Source of the DNA: Qingshengfaniella alkalisoli | GTDB taxonomy: Bacteria; Pseudomonadota; Alphaproteobacteria; Rhodobacterales; Rhodobacteraceae | Length of the DNA: 64,000 bases | Direction: 5' to 3' | Assembly: GCF_007855645.1 (NCBI RefSeq) | Contig: NZ_CP042261.1 | Span: 1,817,501 to 1,881,500 of the forward strand | Part shown: piece by piece, positions 44,920 through 52,353 of the stretch | Layout: every line of letters begins with the position of its first letter | How positions within the stretch are numbered: position 1 is the stretch's first letter | Position numbers and translations under genes: made by a program | The notes under the pieces: model-generated | The model's database searches: none | What the model was told of the DNA's origin: nothing | Seen by the model: the letters and a program-made list of their open reading frames with translations, nothing else

Positions 44920-45978
44920 ATGGGCATGATGGACTGGTTCCGGCGCAGGCAGCCGGAAGAAACCCGCTCTGCAATGTCGGGTTTCACCGCCGAGTTGATG
45001 GCGGCGCGGGAAAGCTATGTCAGCGGTCGGCGCGGCATCGCAGAACTGACCGCAACTGTGCAGGCCGCAGTCAGCCTGTGGGAGAACGGTCTGGCCCTTG
45101 CCGACGTGTCTGGTACTGATTTGCTCGATTGGCACTGTCGCAGCCTCGTTGGCCGGTCGCTAGCGCTACGGGGCGAAGCTGTGATGCTCATCCGCGAGGA
45201 TGGGCTTGTACCGTGCTCTGACTGGGATCTTCGGACTCGGCACGGCAAGCCAACGGCCTACCGAGTCAGCATTTCCGAAGCCGATGGCGGCACGACACGA
45301 ACCGCCCTCGCTGCGGAAGTCCTGCACTTCCGGGTCGGAACCGATGTGGCAGCGCCATGGATTGGCACCGCTCCGTTGAAGCGTGCGCAACTGACCGCTG
45401 GTCTTTTGCAGGCCGTCGAAACCGCGCTTTCCGAGGTCTATGAAAACGCGCCGCTCGGCTCGCAAATCGTGCCCATGCCAGAAATGCAGGATACCGACAT
45501 GGAGACAATGGCGCGCGGAATCCGTGGCAAGCGGGGCCGCGTCCTGTTGCGCGAATCCGTGACCGTGGAAGCGGCCGGTGGCCCGGCACCTGCACAGGAC
45601 TGGCGCGGCAATGACCTGACGCCCGATCTGCAAAGAGCCATGACACGTGAAACGCTGGTGGCCGCTCGGGATGCGATCAACATGGCGTTTGGCATCCTGC
45701 CCGGTCTTTCCGCTCCCGCCGCCACCGGCCCGCTTGTCCGCGAAGCGCAGCGCCACCTTGCACAGTGGATCTTGCAGCCCATTGCGGCCGGGATGGCGGA
45801 GGAAGCCAGCGCCAAGTTGGGCAACGAGGTCCGCATTGACGTGATGCGACCGCTCCAAGCGTTTGATGCTGGTGGCAGGGCGCGCGCGCTGACCGCAATT
45901 GTGCAGGCGATGGCACTGGCGAAAGAGACCGGCGTTGATCCAACACCGGCCATGCAGCTTGTGGATTGGGAGTCGTGA
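44920..45978 (+). CDS. phage portal protein
   Basis: A 352-residue HK97-type portal. It opens with MDWFRRRQ, then a helical wing (ELTATVQAAVSLWENGLALADV), the EVLHFRVGTDVAAPWIGTAPLKRA strand-loop and the stem helices ending RRHLAQWILQP-like. It is shorter than the about 420 residues of HK97 portal but has the main domains. The ATG at 44920 follows GGAGGGTTTAAT and lies one base after the connector stop. Being last in the head block is unusual; portals normally follow terminase directly. Confidence 0.9.
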   Translation: MGMMDWFRRRQPEETRSAMSGFTAELMAARESYVSGRRGIAELTATVQAAVSLWENGLALADVSGTDLLDWHCRSLVGRSLALRGEAVMLIREDGLVPCSDWDLRTRHGKPTAYRVSISEADGGTTRTALAAEVLHFRVGTDVAAPWIGTAPLKRAQLTAGLLQAVETALSEVYENAPLGSQIVPMPEMQDTDMETMARGIRGKRGRVLLRESVTVEAAGGPAPAQDWRGNDLTPDLQRAMTRETLVAARDAINMAFGILPGLSAPAATGPLVREAQRHLAQWILQPIAAGMAEEASAKLGNEVRIDVMRPLQAFDAGGRARALTAIVQAMALAKETGVDPTPAMQLVDWES

Positions 45979-45981
45979 ACG

Positions 45982-46491
45982 GTGCTGGTCATGACTCCCG
46001 CCGCACGGAGGATGAAACGGCGGCTTGAGCGTCGGCAGCGGGACGCCCTGCGCGGGCGTCTCGGCCGGCAACGCTATGACCACCTGATCAACAAGCTGGC
46101 CGCGTTCATGCGGCGGGAATGGCAGGAAGATCGCGTTCCGACCTTGCTGGCCCATGAGGGCAACCTTCGCCATTCGGTTCGGTCTGCGCTCTGCCTGCAA
46201 GGATGGAAGTGGGAAAGCGCGGATGAGATCGCGCGAGACTTGGTGCAAGCCGCGCTCGATCGCGTCGGGGCCAAGCGTCCGACCTGGCTGCAGGGCCAGC
46301 GGGAATTTGAAGAACGGTTCATAAACCGCACCCGGTGCAAAATCTGCCATTTTCAGCTGCCTGAAGGACGCCGCGTGTTCTGTTCGTCGGAGTGCGGCAG
46401 CGTGTTCGACGCACGGCTTCACCGGGTTCGATACGCTGATGAGGGACGGGCTTACGAATTAATAGCGAGGGAACGCGATGCGCCTAGATGA
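45982..46491 (+). CDS. hypothetical protein with C-terminal zinc ribbon
   Basis: A 169-residue basic protein. Residues 1-115 are helical and Arg-rich (MKRRLERRQRDALRGRLGRQRYD). Residues about 117-150 hold a four-Cys ribbon, CKIC...FCSSECG, followed by an Arg-rich helix. The same ribbon form is found twice in the next protein. It overlaps that gene by 14 bases and starts three bases after the portal. A GTG at 45982 or ATG at 45991 could be the start. Unknown function; DNA or head binding is a guess. Confidence 0.7.
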   Translation: MLVMTPAARRMKRRLERRQRDALRGRLGRQRYDHLINKLAAFMRREWQEDRVPTLLAHEGNLRHSVRSALCLQGWKWESADEIARDLVQAALDRVGAKRPTWLQGQREFEERFINRTRCKICHFQLPEGRRVFCSSECGSVFDARLHRVRYADEGRAYELIARERDAPR

Positions 46492-46762
46492 TCTTCCGGG
46501 CGATAGCTGCGCCTTCTGCGGCGCCAGCATCGAGCACAAGACGGTGCGAGCGATGTATTGCAATTATACTTGCCGAAACCGTGACCGGCACCGGCTGGAC
46601 CGCGAGTCGCGGCTGGAAGCCAACGCGGGTCGCACCTGTCCACATTGCGGCGAACCTATCCCGGCGCACTGCCGGGCTGATGCCGTCTATTGCGGACTCA
46701 ACTGTAAACTGGCGGCTGCATATCGGCGTAGAAAGGAACGTCTTGGGAAAGCAAGGGCGTGA
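46478..46762 (+). CDS. small protein with two tandem zinc ribbons
   Basis: A 94-residue protein made of two copies of one unit: CAFCGASI...YCNYTC then an Arg/Asp helix, and CPHCGEPI...YCGLNC then an Arg-rich helix. Each gives a Cys-x2-Cys/Cys-x3-Cys zinc site. The unit matches the C-terminus of the preceding protein. It closes the rightward operon of the element. Such ribbons usually bind nucleic acid or protein; role unknown. Confidence 0.75.
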   Translation: MRLDDLPGDSCAFCGASIEHKTVRAMYCNYTCRNRDRHRLDRESRLEANAGRTCPHCGEPIPAHCRADAVYCGLNCKLAAAYRRRKERLGKARA

Positions 46763-46794
46763 CGCGTTGGCAGCTTGTGGGTGCGGCAGAACGT

Positions 46795-47316
46795 TTATCT
46801 GAACGCCGATAGGTTTTTGACCATTTCGTCTGAGGTTCTCCAGAGAGTCCCGACCAAGAATGGTGTCCGGGGAGCGCGGTAACTGCTTTCTGTCGGATAG
46901 CGCAGAGGATAGTCTGGGGAAGCTTGATGGAGTTCGCACAGGCAATGTATTTGCCCGCTGATTTCTTCAAGCGCATCGAAACCATCGGCCTCACCTGGGA
47001 CGCCGAAGAATGGTGACGACAATCGTGCGTTTTCTAGTTCCATCTCTGCGTTTGCGTAGACGATGCCGCGCAATGGTTCGCATGCTGCGCTTTGCCAAAG
47101 TTCCAAAATCTGATGGCCTTTCCGTCCACGCGGAGGCGCTTCGCCGTTTAGAGTCAAGCAACCCTTGATGATCAGTTCCAAACCTTGCCCGGTGAGAAGA
47201 AGTGCCGGAAGCCGCACGATTTCGCCTTTCTGAATCTGTGCTTCCATAAGTGTACGGGCACCTTCGAGAAGTTGCTTTGCGACCACCGCGTATCGTTGCG
47301 CGTTGACGTGGTTCAC
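46795..47316 (-). CDS. HEPN-like helical protein, candidate accessory/defence cargo
   Basis: A 173-residue soluble helical protein. The segment LPALLLTGQGLELIIKGCLTLNGE followed by RGRKGHQILELW resembles the core of HEPN-type proteins, and the R-x4-H motif at Arg63-His68 could be the RNase active site. It overlaps the upstream XRE regulator by four bases and is read away from the right attachment site. The HEPN assignment is by pattern only and needs a profile search. It lies in the part of the element where cargo genes usually sit. Confidence 0.5.
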   Translation of the reverse strand: MNHVNAQRYAVVAKQLLEGARTLMEAQIQKGEIVRLPALLLTGQGLELIIKGCLTLNGEAPPRGRKGHQILELWQSAACEPLRGIVYANAEMELENARLSSPFFGVPGEADGFDALEEISGQIHCLCELHQASPDYPLRYPTESSYRAPRTPFLVGTLWRTSDEMVKNLSAFR

Positions 47317-47558
47317 CGTTTCAACCTTGCACCAGCACCGCCACCGTTTTCGGGGATGAATGTCGCTCCGGCGGCTTCCAATGCGCCGCGCAACGCGGCT
47401 TCCGTATCATCCCTGCCGCCGATTGGTCCGGTTCCGGCTTCAAGGCGCTTCACAGTAGGAAGCGAAACGCCCGACCGTTCCGCAAGGTCTTTCTGCGACC
47501 ATCGCAGCAAAGCGCGCGCCGCCTTCACTTGCTCAACTGATACCTTTGGTATTGACAT
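47313..47558 (-). CDS. XRE-family helix-turn-helix regulator
   Basis: An 81-residue protein with a Cro/C1-type fold: KAARALLRWSQKDLAERSGVSLPTVKRLEAG. The tail EAAGATFIPENGGGAGARLKR is typical of small phage and plasmid XRE regulators. It overlaps the HEPN-like gene by four bases and probably controls that cassette and the divergent small gene. A palindrome lies in the 62-base divergent gap. Confidence 0.9.
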   Translation of the reverse strand: MSIPKVSVEQVKAARALLRWSQKDLAERSGVSLPTVKRLEAGTGPIGGRDDTEAALRGALEAAGATFIPENGGGAGARLKR

Positions 47559-47583
47559 GGTGTGTCCTGTGGTGGTGTCGTGG

Positions 47584-47600
47584 TGATACTTCTAGCATCA
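47584..47600. promoter_or_regulatory. candidate operator between XRE gene and divergent small gene
   Basis: TGATACTTCTAGCATCA fits the symmetric form TGATnCTnnnAGnATCA, two half-sites around a short centre. It lies in the divergent gap and would suit the XRE protein. A second short palindrome, ATACCTTTGGTAT, lies inside the first codons of the XRE gene (47540-47552). Confidence 0.4.
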
Positions 47601-47620
47601 ACAGAAAGGAGAACTTTGCA

Positions 47621-47752
47621 ATGGCAACCAAGGATGAGTTCTTGAACGAGATGTTCCGTCGCCGCGAAGAGACCGGCAAAACGATGGATGAGGTGGTGGA
47701 CGAAGCAATCGCGGCAGGCGAATGGGCACCCAGCGAACCGCTGGAATCCTAA
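47621..47752 (+). CDS. small acidic protein, last gene of the element
   Basis: A 43-residue protein (KDEFLNEMFRRREETGKTMDEVVDEAIAAGEW) with an amphipathic helical look. The ATG has a strong AAAGGAG site, and a rho-independent terminator follows 25 bases after the stop. It is divergent from the XRE/HEPN-like genes. It may be an antitoxin-like partner or a small regulator; not recognised. Confidence 0.65.
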   Translation: MATKDEFLNEMFRRREETGKTMDEVVDEAIAAGEWAPSEPLES

Positions 47753-47777
47753 GAAGTCACACATCATAGCTTTCTCT

Positions 47778-47801
47778 GCCCGGCCAAGTGCCGGGCTTTT
47801 T
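47778..47801 (+). terminator. rho-independent terminator
   Basis: GCCCGGC, a five-base loop and GCCGGGC followed by TTTTT. It ends the rightward small gene about 75 bases before the right attachment site. Confidence 0.85.
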
Positions 47802-47876
47802 GTTGGCATATGGGTGGGCATATGGATCTATGATTTCGGTTATTATTTATTTAATAACAATCACTTACAGGATTAA

Positions 47877-47891
47877 GTGGCGGATTGGGTG
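47877..47891. repeat. right attachment site inside tRNA-Ser 3' end
   Basis: GTGGCGGATTGGGTG, the partner of 37116-37130. On the minus strand it reads the T-arm edge, acceptor strand, discriminator and CCA of tRNA-Ser(UGA), so integration leaves the tRNA complete. Confidence 0.85.
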
Positions 47892-47967
47892 GGATTCGAA
47901 CCCACGGTACGCTTCCACGCACGGTAGTTTTCAAGACTACTGCCTTCGACCGCTCGGCCACCAATCC
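47878..47967 (-). tRNA. tRNA-Ser(UGA)
   Basis: A 90-base tRNA on the minus strand with a seven-pair acceptor stem (GGATTGG with CCAATCC), discriminator G and encoded CCA. The anticodon stem GTAGT/ACTAC presents the loop CTTGAAA (anticodon TGA). A long class II variable arm (GTGCGTGG...) and a T-arm with GTTCGAAT complete it. Its 3' end is the integration target of the element on its left. Confidence 0.97.
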
Positions 47968-48103
47968 GTATTGGACCATCTAGTGTAATCTTCCGGGCAG
48001 GGCAACGGGCCATCACGAATCTCCTGTTCTGCGGCGATCCGTCCGGCGCCTGTGCTTGCTGTCCCGGCGCCGCCCGCCTATGAGGAAACAAAGCGAGGAG
48101 CAG

Positions 48104-49888
48104 ATGGCCAGAAACACGACCCGCGCGAAAGAAGAACGCCCCGGATCCAAGAAGGTGGGCGCGTTGAGGGCACTGATCCCGTTCATTCGGCCGCATTCCG
48201 GTTGGGCGGTCGCGGCAATCGTCGCGTTGGTGGCCACTGCGATGACCTCGCTGGTTTTGCCACTGGCCGTGCGCCGCGTGGTTGATGGGTTCCAAACCAG
48301 TTCCGAGGCACTTCTGGACAAGTATTTTCTGGCTGCTATGGGGCTGGCGGCGCTGCTCGCGCTTGGCACGGCGTTGCGCTATTATTGTGTGACTCGGCTG
48401 GGCGAGCGGGTGGTGGCGGACATCCGAGAGGCTCTGTTTGCTCGTATGATCGGGATGAGTCCGGCATTTTTTGAAAGACACCTGACAGGCGAAATCCTGT
48501 CCCGCATCACGACCGACACAACTGTCGTGCTATCCGTCATCGGCACCTCGGCATCATGGTTCGTGCGCAACGCGCTGTTGTGCATTGGCGGTCTGATAAT
48601 GATGCTGCTGACCAGCCCAAAGCTGACCGGGCTGGTTTTGCTTATCGTGCCCGTTGTGCTTCTGCCCATTCTTGGACTTGGTCGCCGCTTGCGGAGCTTG
48701 AGCCGTGACAATCAGGATTGGATCGCCAGAAGCTCCGGCCGTGCGTCTGAACTGTTAGGTGCCGCGACGACCGTGCAGGCTTTCACCAATGAAAACCGCA
48801 GCCGGTCGCAATTCGCCGAGATCACCGAAGAGAGCTTTCAATCGGCCAAACGCCGCATCGGGATGCGCGCGCTTCTGACGATGATCGTGATCTTCCTGGT
48901 TTTTGCCGGGATCGTGGGCGTTTTATGGATCGGTGCGCGTGACGTCCGCGCCGATATGATGACAATCGGCGAACTGGTGCAGTTCGTGATTTATGCAGCG
49001 ATCATGGCAGGCTCCGTCGCGGCGCTTTCGGAAATCTGGGGTGAATTGCAGCGCGCGGCCGGTGCCACCGAGCGTCTGGTCGAGCTGCTGAACGCTTCGG
49101 ATAGCGTGCAGGACATTCCCTCTCCCGTCGCCCTGCCCTCTCCGGCCAAGGGCGAGATTACCTTCTCGGATGTTCATTTTCATTACCCGACGCGCCCGAA
49201 CCAAGCCGCACTCGAAGGGTTGAACCTGCAGGTGTCTCCGGGAGAAACGGTCGCGTTGGTCGGACCATCCGGGTCAGGCAAATCAACGGTCCTGCAATTG
49301 CTGATGCGGTTTTACGACCCATGCAGCGGTAGGATCACGCTGGATGGCACGAAACTGAGTGATATGGCCCGGCAAGATTTTCGTCAGTCATTGGCGTTGG
49401 TGCCCCAAGAACCAGCCATCTTCGCCGACACCGCGATGGAGAATATCCGGTTCGGTCGCCCCGCAGCATCTGATGCCGAGGTCATCGAGGCCGCTCGGGC
49501 GGCCGACGCCCATGGCTTCATCGAAGCGCTTCCCGACAGCTACAATACATGGCTCGGTGAACGTGGCGTGATGCTGTCGGGCGGTCAGAAGCAAAGGATC
49601 GCAATTGCCCGCGCGATCCTCCGCGACGCGCCCATCCTTCTTCTGGATGAGGCAACATCGGCTCTGGATGCAGCAAGCGAACACGCCGTTCAGCGGGCGT
49701 TCGAGGCACTGTCTGAAAGTCGTACGACACTCGTCATTGCGCACCGACTGGCCACCGTGAAGAAGGCCGACCGGATCGTCGTGCTGGAAACCGGCCGGAT
49801 CGTGGCACAGGGCACACATGACGAACTGGTCGCACAGAACGGGTTGTATGCACGGCTGGCGAAGCTGCAGTTCGCCGAAGGCACCTGA
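48104..49888 (+). CDS. ABC exporter, fused membrane and ATPase domains (MsbA-like)
   Basis: A 594-residue half-transporter. Six membrane helices (about 25-310) precede an ATPase domain with Walker A GPSGSGKST, signature LSGGQKQRIAIARA and Walker B ILLLDEATSALD. It probably acts as a homodimer exporting a lipid or hydrophobic compound; MsbA-like lipid A-core flipping is possible but not proven. The ATG at 48104 has a GAGGAG site; the open frame extends back to 48056 without one. Confidence 0.93.
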   Translation: MARNTTRAKEERPGSKKVGALRALIPFIRPHSGWAVAAIVALVATAMTSLVLPLAVRRVVDGFQTSSEALLDKYFLAAMGLAALLALGTALRYYCVTRLGERVVADIREALFARMIGMSPAFFERHLTGEILSRITTDTTVVLSVIGTSASWFVRNALLCIGGLIMMLLTSPKLTGLVLLIVPVVLLPILGLGRRLRSLSRDNQDWIARSSGRASELLGAATTVQAFTNENRSRSQFAEITEESFQSAKRRIGMRALLTMIVIFLVFAGIVGVLWIGARDVRADMMTIGELVQFVIYAAIMAGSVAALSEIWGELQRAAGATERLVELLNASDSVQDIPSPVALPSPAKGEITFSDVHFHYPTRPNQAALEGLNLQVSPGETVALVGPSGSGKSTVLQLLMRFYDPCSGRITLDGTKLSDMARQDFRQSLALVPQEPAIFADTAMENIRFGRPAASDAEVIEAARAADAHGFIEALPDSYNTWLGERGVMLSGGQKQRIAIARAILRDAPILLLDEATSALDAASEHAVQRAFEALSESRTTLVIAHRLATVKKADRIVVLETGRIVAQGTHDELVAQNGLYARLAKLQFAEGT

Positions 49889-49999
49889 CGTCAGCCCCTT
49901 CTCGACGTGTCGTTATTCCAAAGTCGCGCAGCGTAACACTTGTGTGCTACGCATAATCTGCCCAAGTCATTGAAAACGGCTCTTGGGAGGGAGGAACCT

Positions 50000-51901
50000 T
50001 TGGTCGCATTCACATCAGTTGACGTCCGCAATCAGGTCGAAGCGGAAATGCCGTGGTCGGAACGGGATATTCCGCTGACCGTCTACGACGCGATCCTTCG
50101 AACCGCGCAGACACACCCTGACAACAACGCGATCTCGTTTCAGCTTCTGTCCGATCCGGACGCCAAGGCCGAAACGCTGACATGGAAGGACCTGTTGGGT
50201 CGCGTCACGCAGACAGCGAACCTGTTTCATTCGCTTGGTGTTGGTGAAACCGATGTGGTGGCCATGCTGCTTCCCAACGCCAATGAAACCGCCATGACGC
50301 TTCTGGGCGGGATGACGGCCGGGATCACCAACCCCATCAACCCGCTTTTGGACGTCGAGCAGATCGCCGGCATCCTGAACGAGACCAAAGCCAAGGTGCT
50401 GGTCACGCTGAAATCGTTCCCGAAAACGGATGTCGCGCAGAAAGCTGCGCAGGCGGCAGCCTTTGCGCCGAACGTCAAAGCGATCTTGGAAATCGACCTG
50501 CTGCGCTATCTGACGCCGCCCAAGAGCTGGATTGTCCCGCTCATCCGGCCCAAGGTCGACGCGCGCCACAGCGCCCGCGTCCTGAACTTCGTGGACGAAA
50601 TCAATAAGCAACCCGCCGACAAGCTTATCTTCGAACAGTCGAAGGAAGACCGCGTCGCCGCCTATTTCCACACGGGCGGGACGACCGGCACACCAAAGGT
50701 TGCGCAGCACAAATTCTCGGGGATGATCTATAATGGCTGGCTGGGACAGGAGCTGCTGTTCGAAGCTGATGACGTGATGATCTGCCCGCTGCCGCTCTTC
50801 CACGTCTTTGCGACGTATCCGATCATGATGTCCGCCATCGAATCGGGGGCACATGTGGTCTTCCCGACCCCTGCCGGCTATCGCGGCGACGGTGTCTTCG
50901 ACAATTTCTGGAAGCTGATCGAACGCTGGAACGTCACCTTCCTGATCACCGTCCCCACCGCCCTTGCCGCGCTGATGCAGCGACCGGTCGACGCGGATGT
51001 GTCCAGTTTGAAGACCGCGATCTCAGGATCTGCGGCTATGCCCGTGGAGCTATACAAGCGGTTCGAGAAAGCCACCGGCGTGCAGGTCGCGGAAGGGTAT
51101 GGATTGACCGAGGCGACATGTCTCGTTTCCGTAAATCCGATTGAGGGTAAAAAGAAGGTCGGCTCGGTCGGCATTCCCCTGCCCTACACGGACGTCCGCA
51201 TCCTTCATTGCGAACCTGACGGGACGGTCACCTATGAATGCGAAACGGACGAAGTGGGCGAGATTTGCATTGCAAATCCGGGTGTGTTCGAGGGATCGAC
51301 CTACACCGAAGAAGGCAAGAATCTGGGCCTGTTCGCCGATCGCATCTACCTGCGCACGGGGGATTTAGGCCGACTGGATGAAGATAGCTATCTCTGGATC
51401 ACCGGTCGCAAGAAGGACCTGATCATCCGCGGCGGCCACAACATCGACCCGGCAGAAATCGAGGACGCGCTGATCAGCCACCCTGCGGTCGCGTTCGTTG
51501 GTGCGATTGGTCAACCGGACGCGCATTCGGGCGAGTTGCCCTGCGCCTATGTCGAATTGGTGGACGGAGCGATGACCTCGCCGTCTGAACTGCTGGACTA
51601 CTGCAAGTCGCGCATCCACGAGCGCGCCGCTATTCCGAAACATATCGAGATTCTGGACGAGCTGCCCAAGACGGCGGTCGGCAAGATCTTCAAGCCTGAT
51701 CTGCGTAAACTGGCGATCAAACGGGTGTTCACGAAGGTCATGGAAAGTGGCGGCTTTCCGGTCGAAGTTGTTGAAGTCGTAGATGACAAGAAGCGCGGCC
51801 TGACAATGAAACTGCGCAGGCATGGCTCACTGGACGAGGACAAGTTCACATCCACGATGGGGCAATTCGCTTCCCAGTGGGATTGGGCCGAAGACGCCTG
51901 A
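50000..51901 (+). CDS. acyl-CoA synthetase (AMP-forming)
   Basis: A 633-residue adenylating enzyme. The AMP-binding core A3-type motif FHTGGTTGTPK (about residues 230-240) and EGYGLTEAT are present, as are the hinge RTGDLG and the catalytic Lys region (LPKTAVGKIFKPDLRKLA). It activates a carboxylic acid, probably a fatty acid, to its CoA ester. The TTG at 50000 has GGGAGGGAGGAACC upstream; the in-frame ATG at 49940 has none. Chain-length preference is unknown. Confidence 0.92.
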   Translation: MVAFTSVDVRNQVEAEMPWSERDIPLTVYDAILRTAQTHPDNNAISFQLLSDPDAKAETLTWKDLLGRVTQTANLFHSLGVGETDVVAMLLPNANETAMTLLGGMTAGITNPINPLLDVEQIAGILNETKAKVLVTLKSFPKTDVAQKAAQAAAFAPNVKAILEIDLLRYLTPPKSWIVPLIRPKVDARHSARVLNFVDEINKQPADKLIFEQSKEDRVAAYFHTGGTTGTPKVAQHKFSGMIYNGWLGQELLFEADDVMICPLPLFHVFATYPIMMSAIESGAHVVFPTPAGYRGDGVFDNFWKLIERWNVTFLITVPTALAALMQRPVDADVSSLKTAISGSAAMPVELYKRFEKATGVQVAEGYGLTEATCLVSVNPIEGKKKVGSVGIPLPYTDVRILHCEPDGTVTYECETDEVGEICIANPGVFEGSTYTEEGKNLGLFADRIYLRTGDLGRLDEDSYLWITGRKKDLIIRGGHNIDPAEIEDALISHPAVAFVGAIGQPDAHSGELPCAYVELVDGAMTSPSELLDYCKSRIHERAAIPKHIEILDELPKTAVGKIFKPDLRKLAIKRVFTKVMESGGFPVEVVEVVDDKKRGLTMKLRRHGSLDEDKFTSTMGQFASQWDWAEDA

Positions 51902-51941
51902 AATGGCAATGCGCGGCTGGACAATCAGCCGCGCAAGTCTT

Positions 51942-52286
51942 TCACCGGAGAAGATCGGATACTATCCCGATGGCCTCGATGACAGTCGCGGTGTCCCGCG
52001 CCATGCGATACACTTCATCATCCTTTCGGACATAGACCTCGCCCGGGCGAGGGTTCGGCAACCGCCACCGATCAAGGTCGCGGATGATGACGTAGTCATC
52101 GTCGCTGCCTAGGCGGTAACCCCTGCCATACATCTTCTTTGCGTGGCCCGGCGGTACACCACCTACACCCCAGCCGCGGCCAGGATGCCCATTGTCGAAT
52201 TTTTCTTTGTGGCCGCCCGCATTCGCTACATCGGCAACGCCGATGGACATCGCAGAAATCAGAGCCAGTGTTATTGCCTTACGCAT
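51942..52286 (-). CDS. small secreted RcnB/DUF1236-like protein
   Basis: A 114-residue exported protein. The signal peptide (RKAITLALISAMSIGVADVANA) is followed by a Gly/His-rich stretch (GGHKEKFDNGHPGRGWG, PPGHAKK) and a compact domain DYVIIRDLDRWRLPNPRPGEVYVRKDDEVYRM. This tail is typical of RcnB-like periplasmic proteins. The ATG at 52286 is chosen to start the signal peptide; in-frame ATGs lie just upstream. Metal handling is suggested only by the His-rich part. Confidence 0.75.
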   Translation of the reverse strand: MRKAITLALISAMSIGVADVANAGGHKEKFDNGHPGRGWGVGGVPPGHAKKMYGRGYRLGSDDDYVIIRDLDRWRLPNPRPGEVYVRKDDEVYRMARDTATVIEAIGIVSDLLR

Positions 52287-52353
52287 GGCCAGCATCCTGT
52301 TTGGTTTCATTCTCACGGATGAAACACCCCAACCTCAACCCGGGTTCCACTGT

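Larger units (their letters stand above)
37116..47891. mobile_element. integrative element with phage head and packaging genes, candidate capsid-forming phage satellite
   Basis: A 10.8-kb element bounded by the 15-bp direct repeat GTGGCGGATTGGGTG, whose right copy is the 3' end of tRNA-Ser(UGA). In order it carries an integrase, a hypothetical, an AlpA regulator, a 400-base non-coding stretch, a small conserved phage protein, head closure, a minus-strand small gene, large terminase, HNH nuclease, major capsid, prohead protease, connector, portal, two zinc-ribbon proteins, and a divergent HEPN-like/XRE cassette. All frames are intact and many overlap. No tail, lysis, primase or lysogeny cI-type gene is recognised. 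It could instead be a reduced prophage, but the compact intact set favours a satellite that borrows tails from a helper phage. Confidence 0.8.

Noticed and set aside
37116-47891. Gene transfer agent cluster as an explanation for the phage genes.
   Set aside because: Rhodobacterales GTA clusters lack an integrase and attachment repeats and have tail genes and a different gene order.
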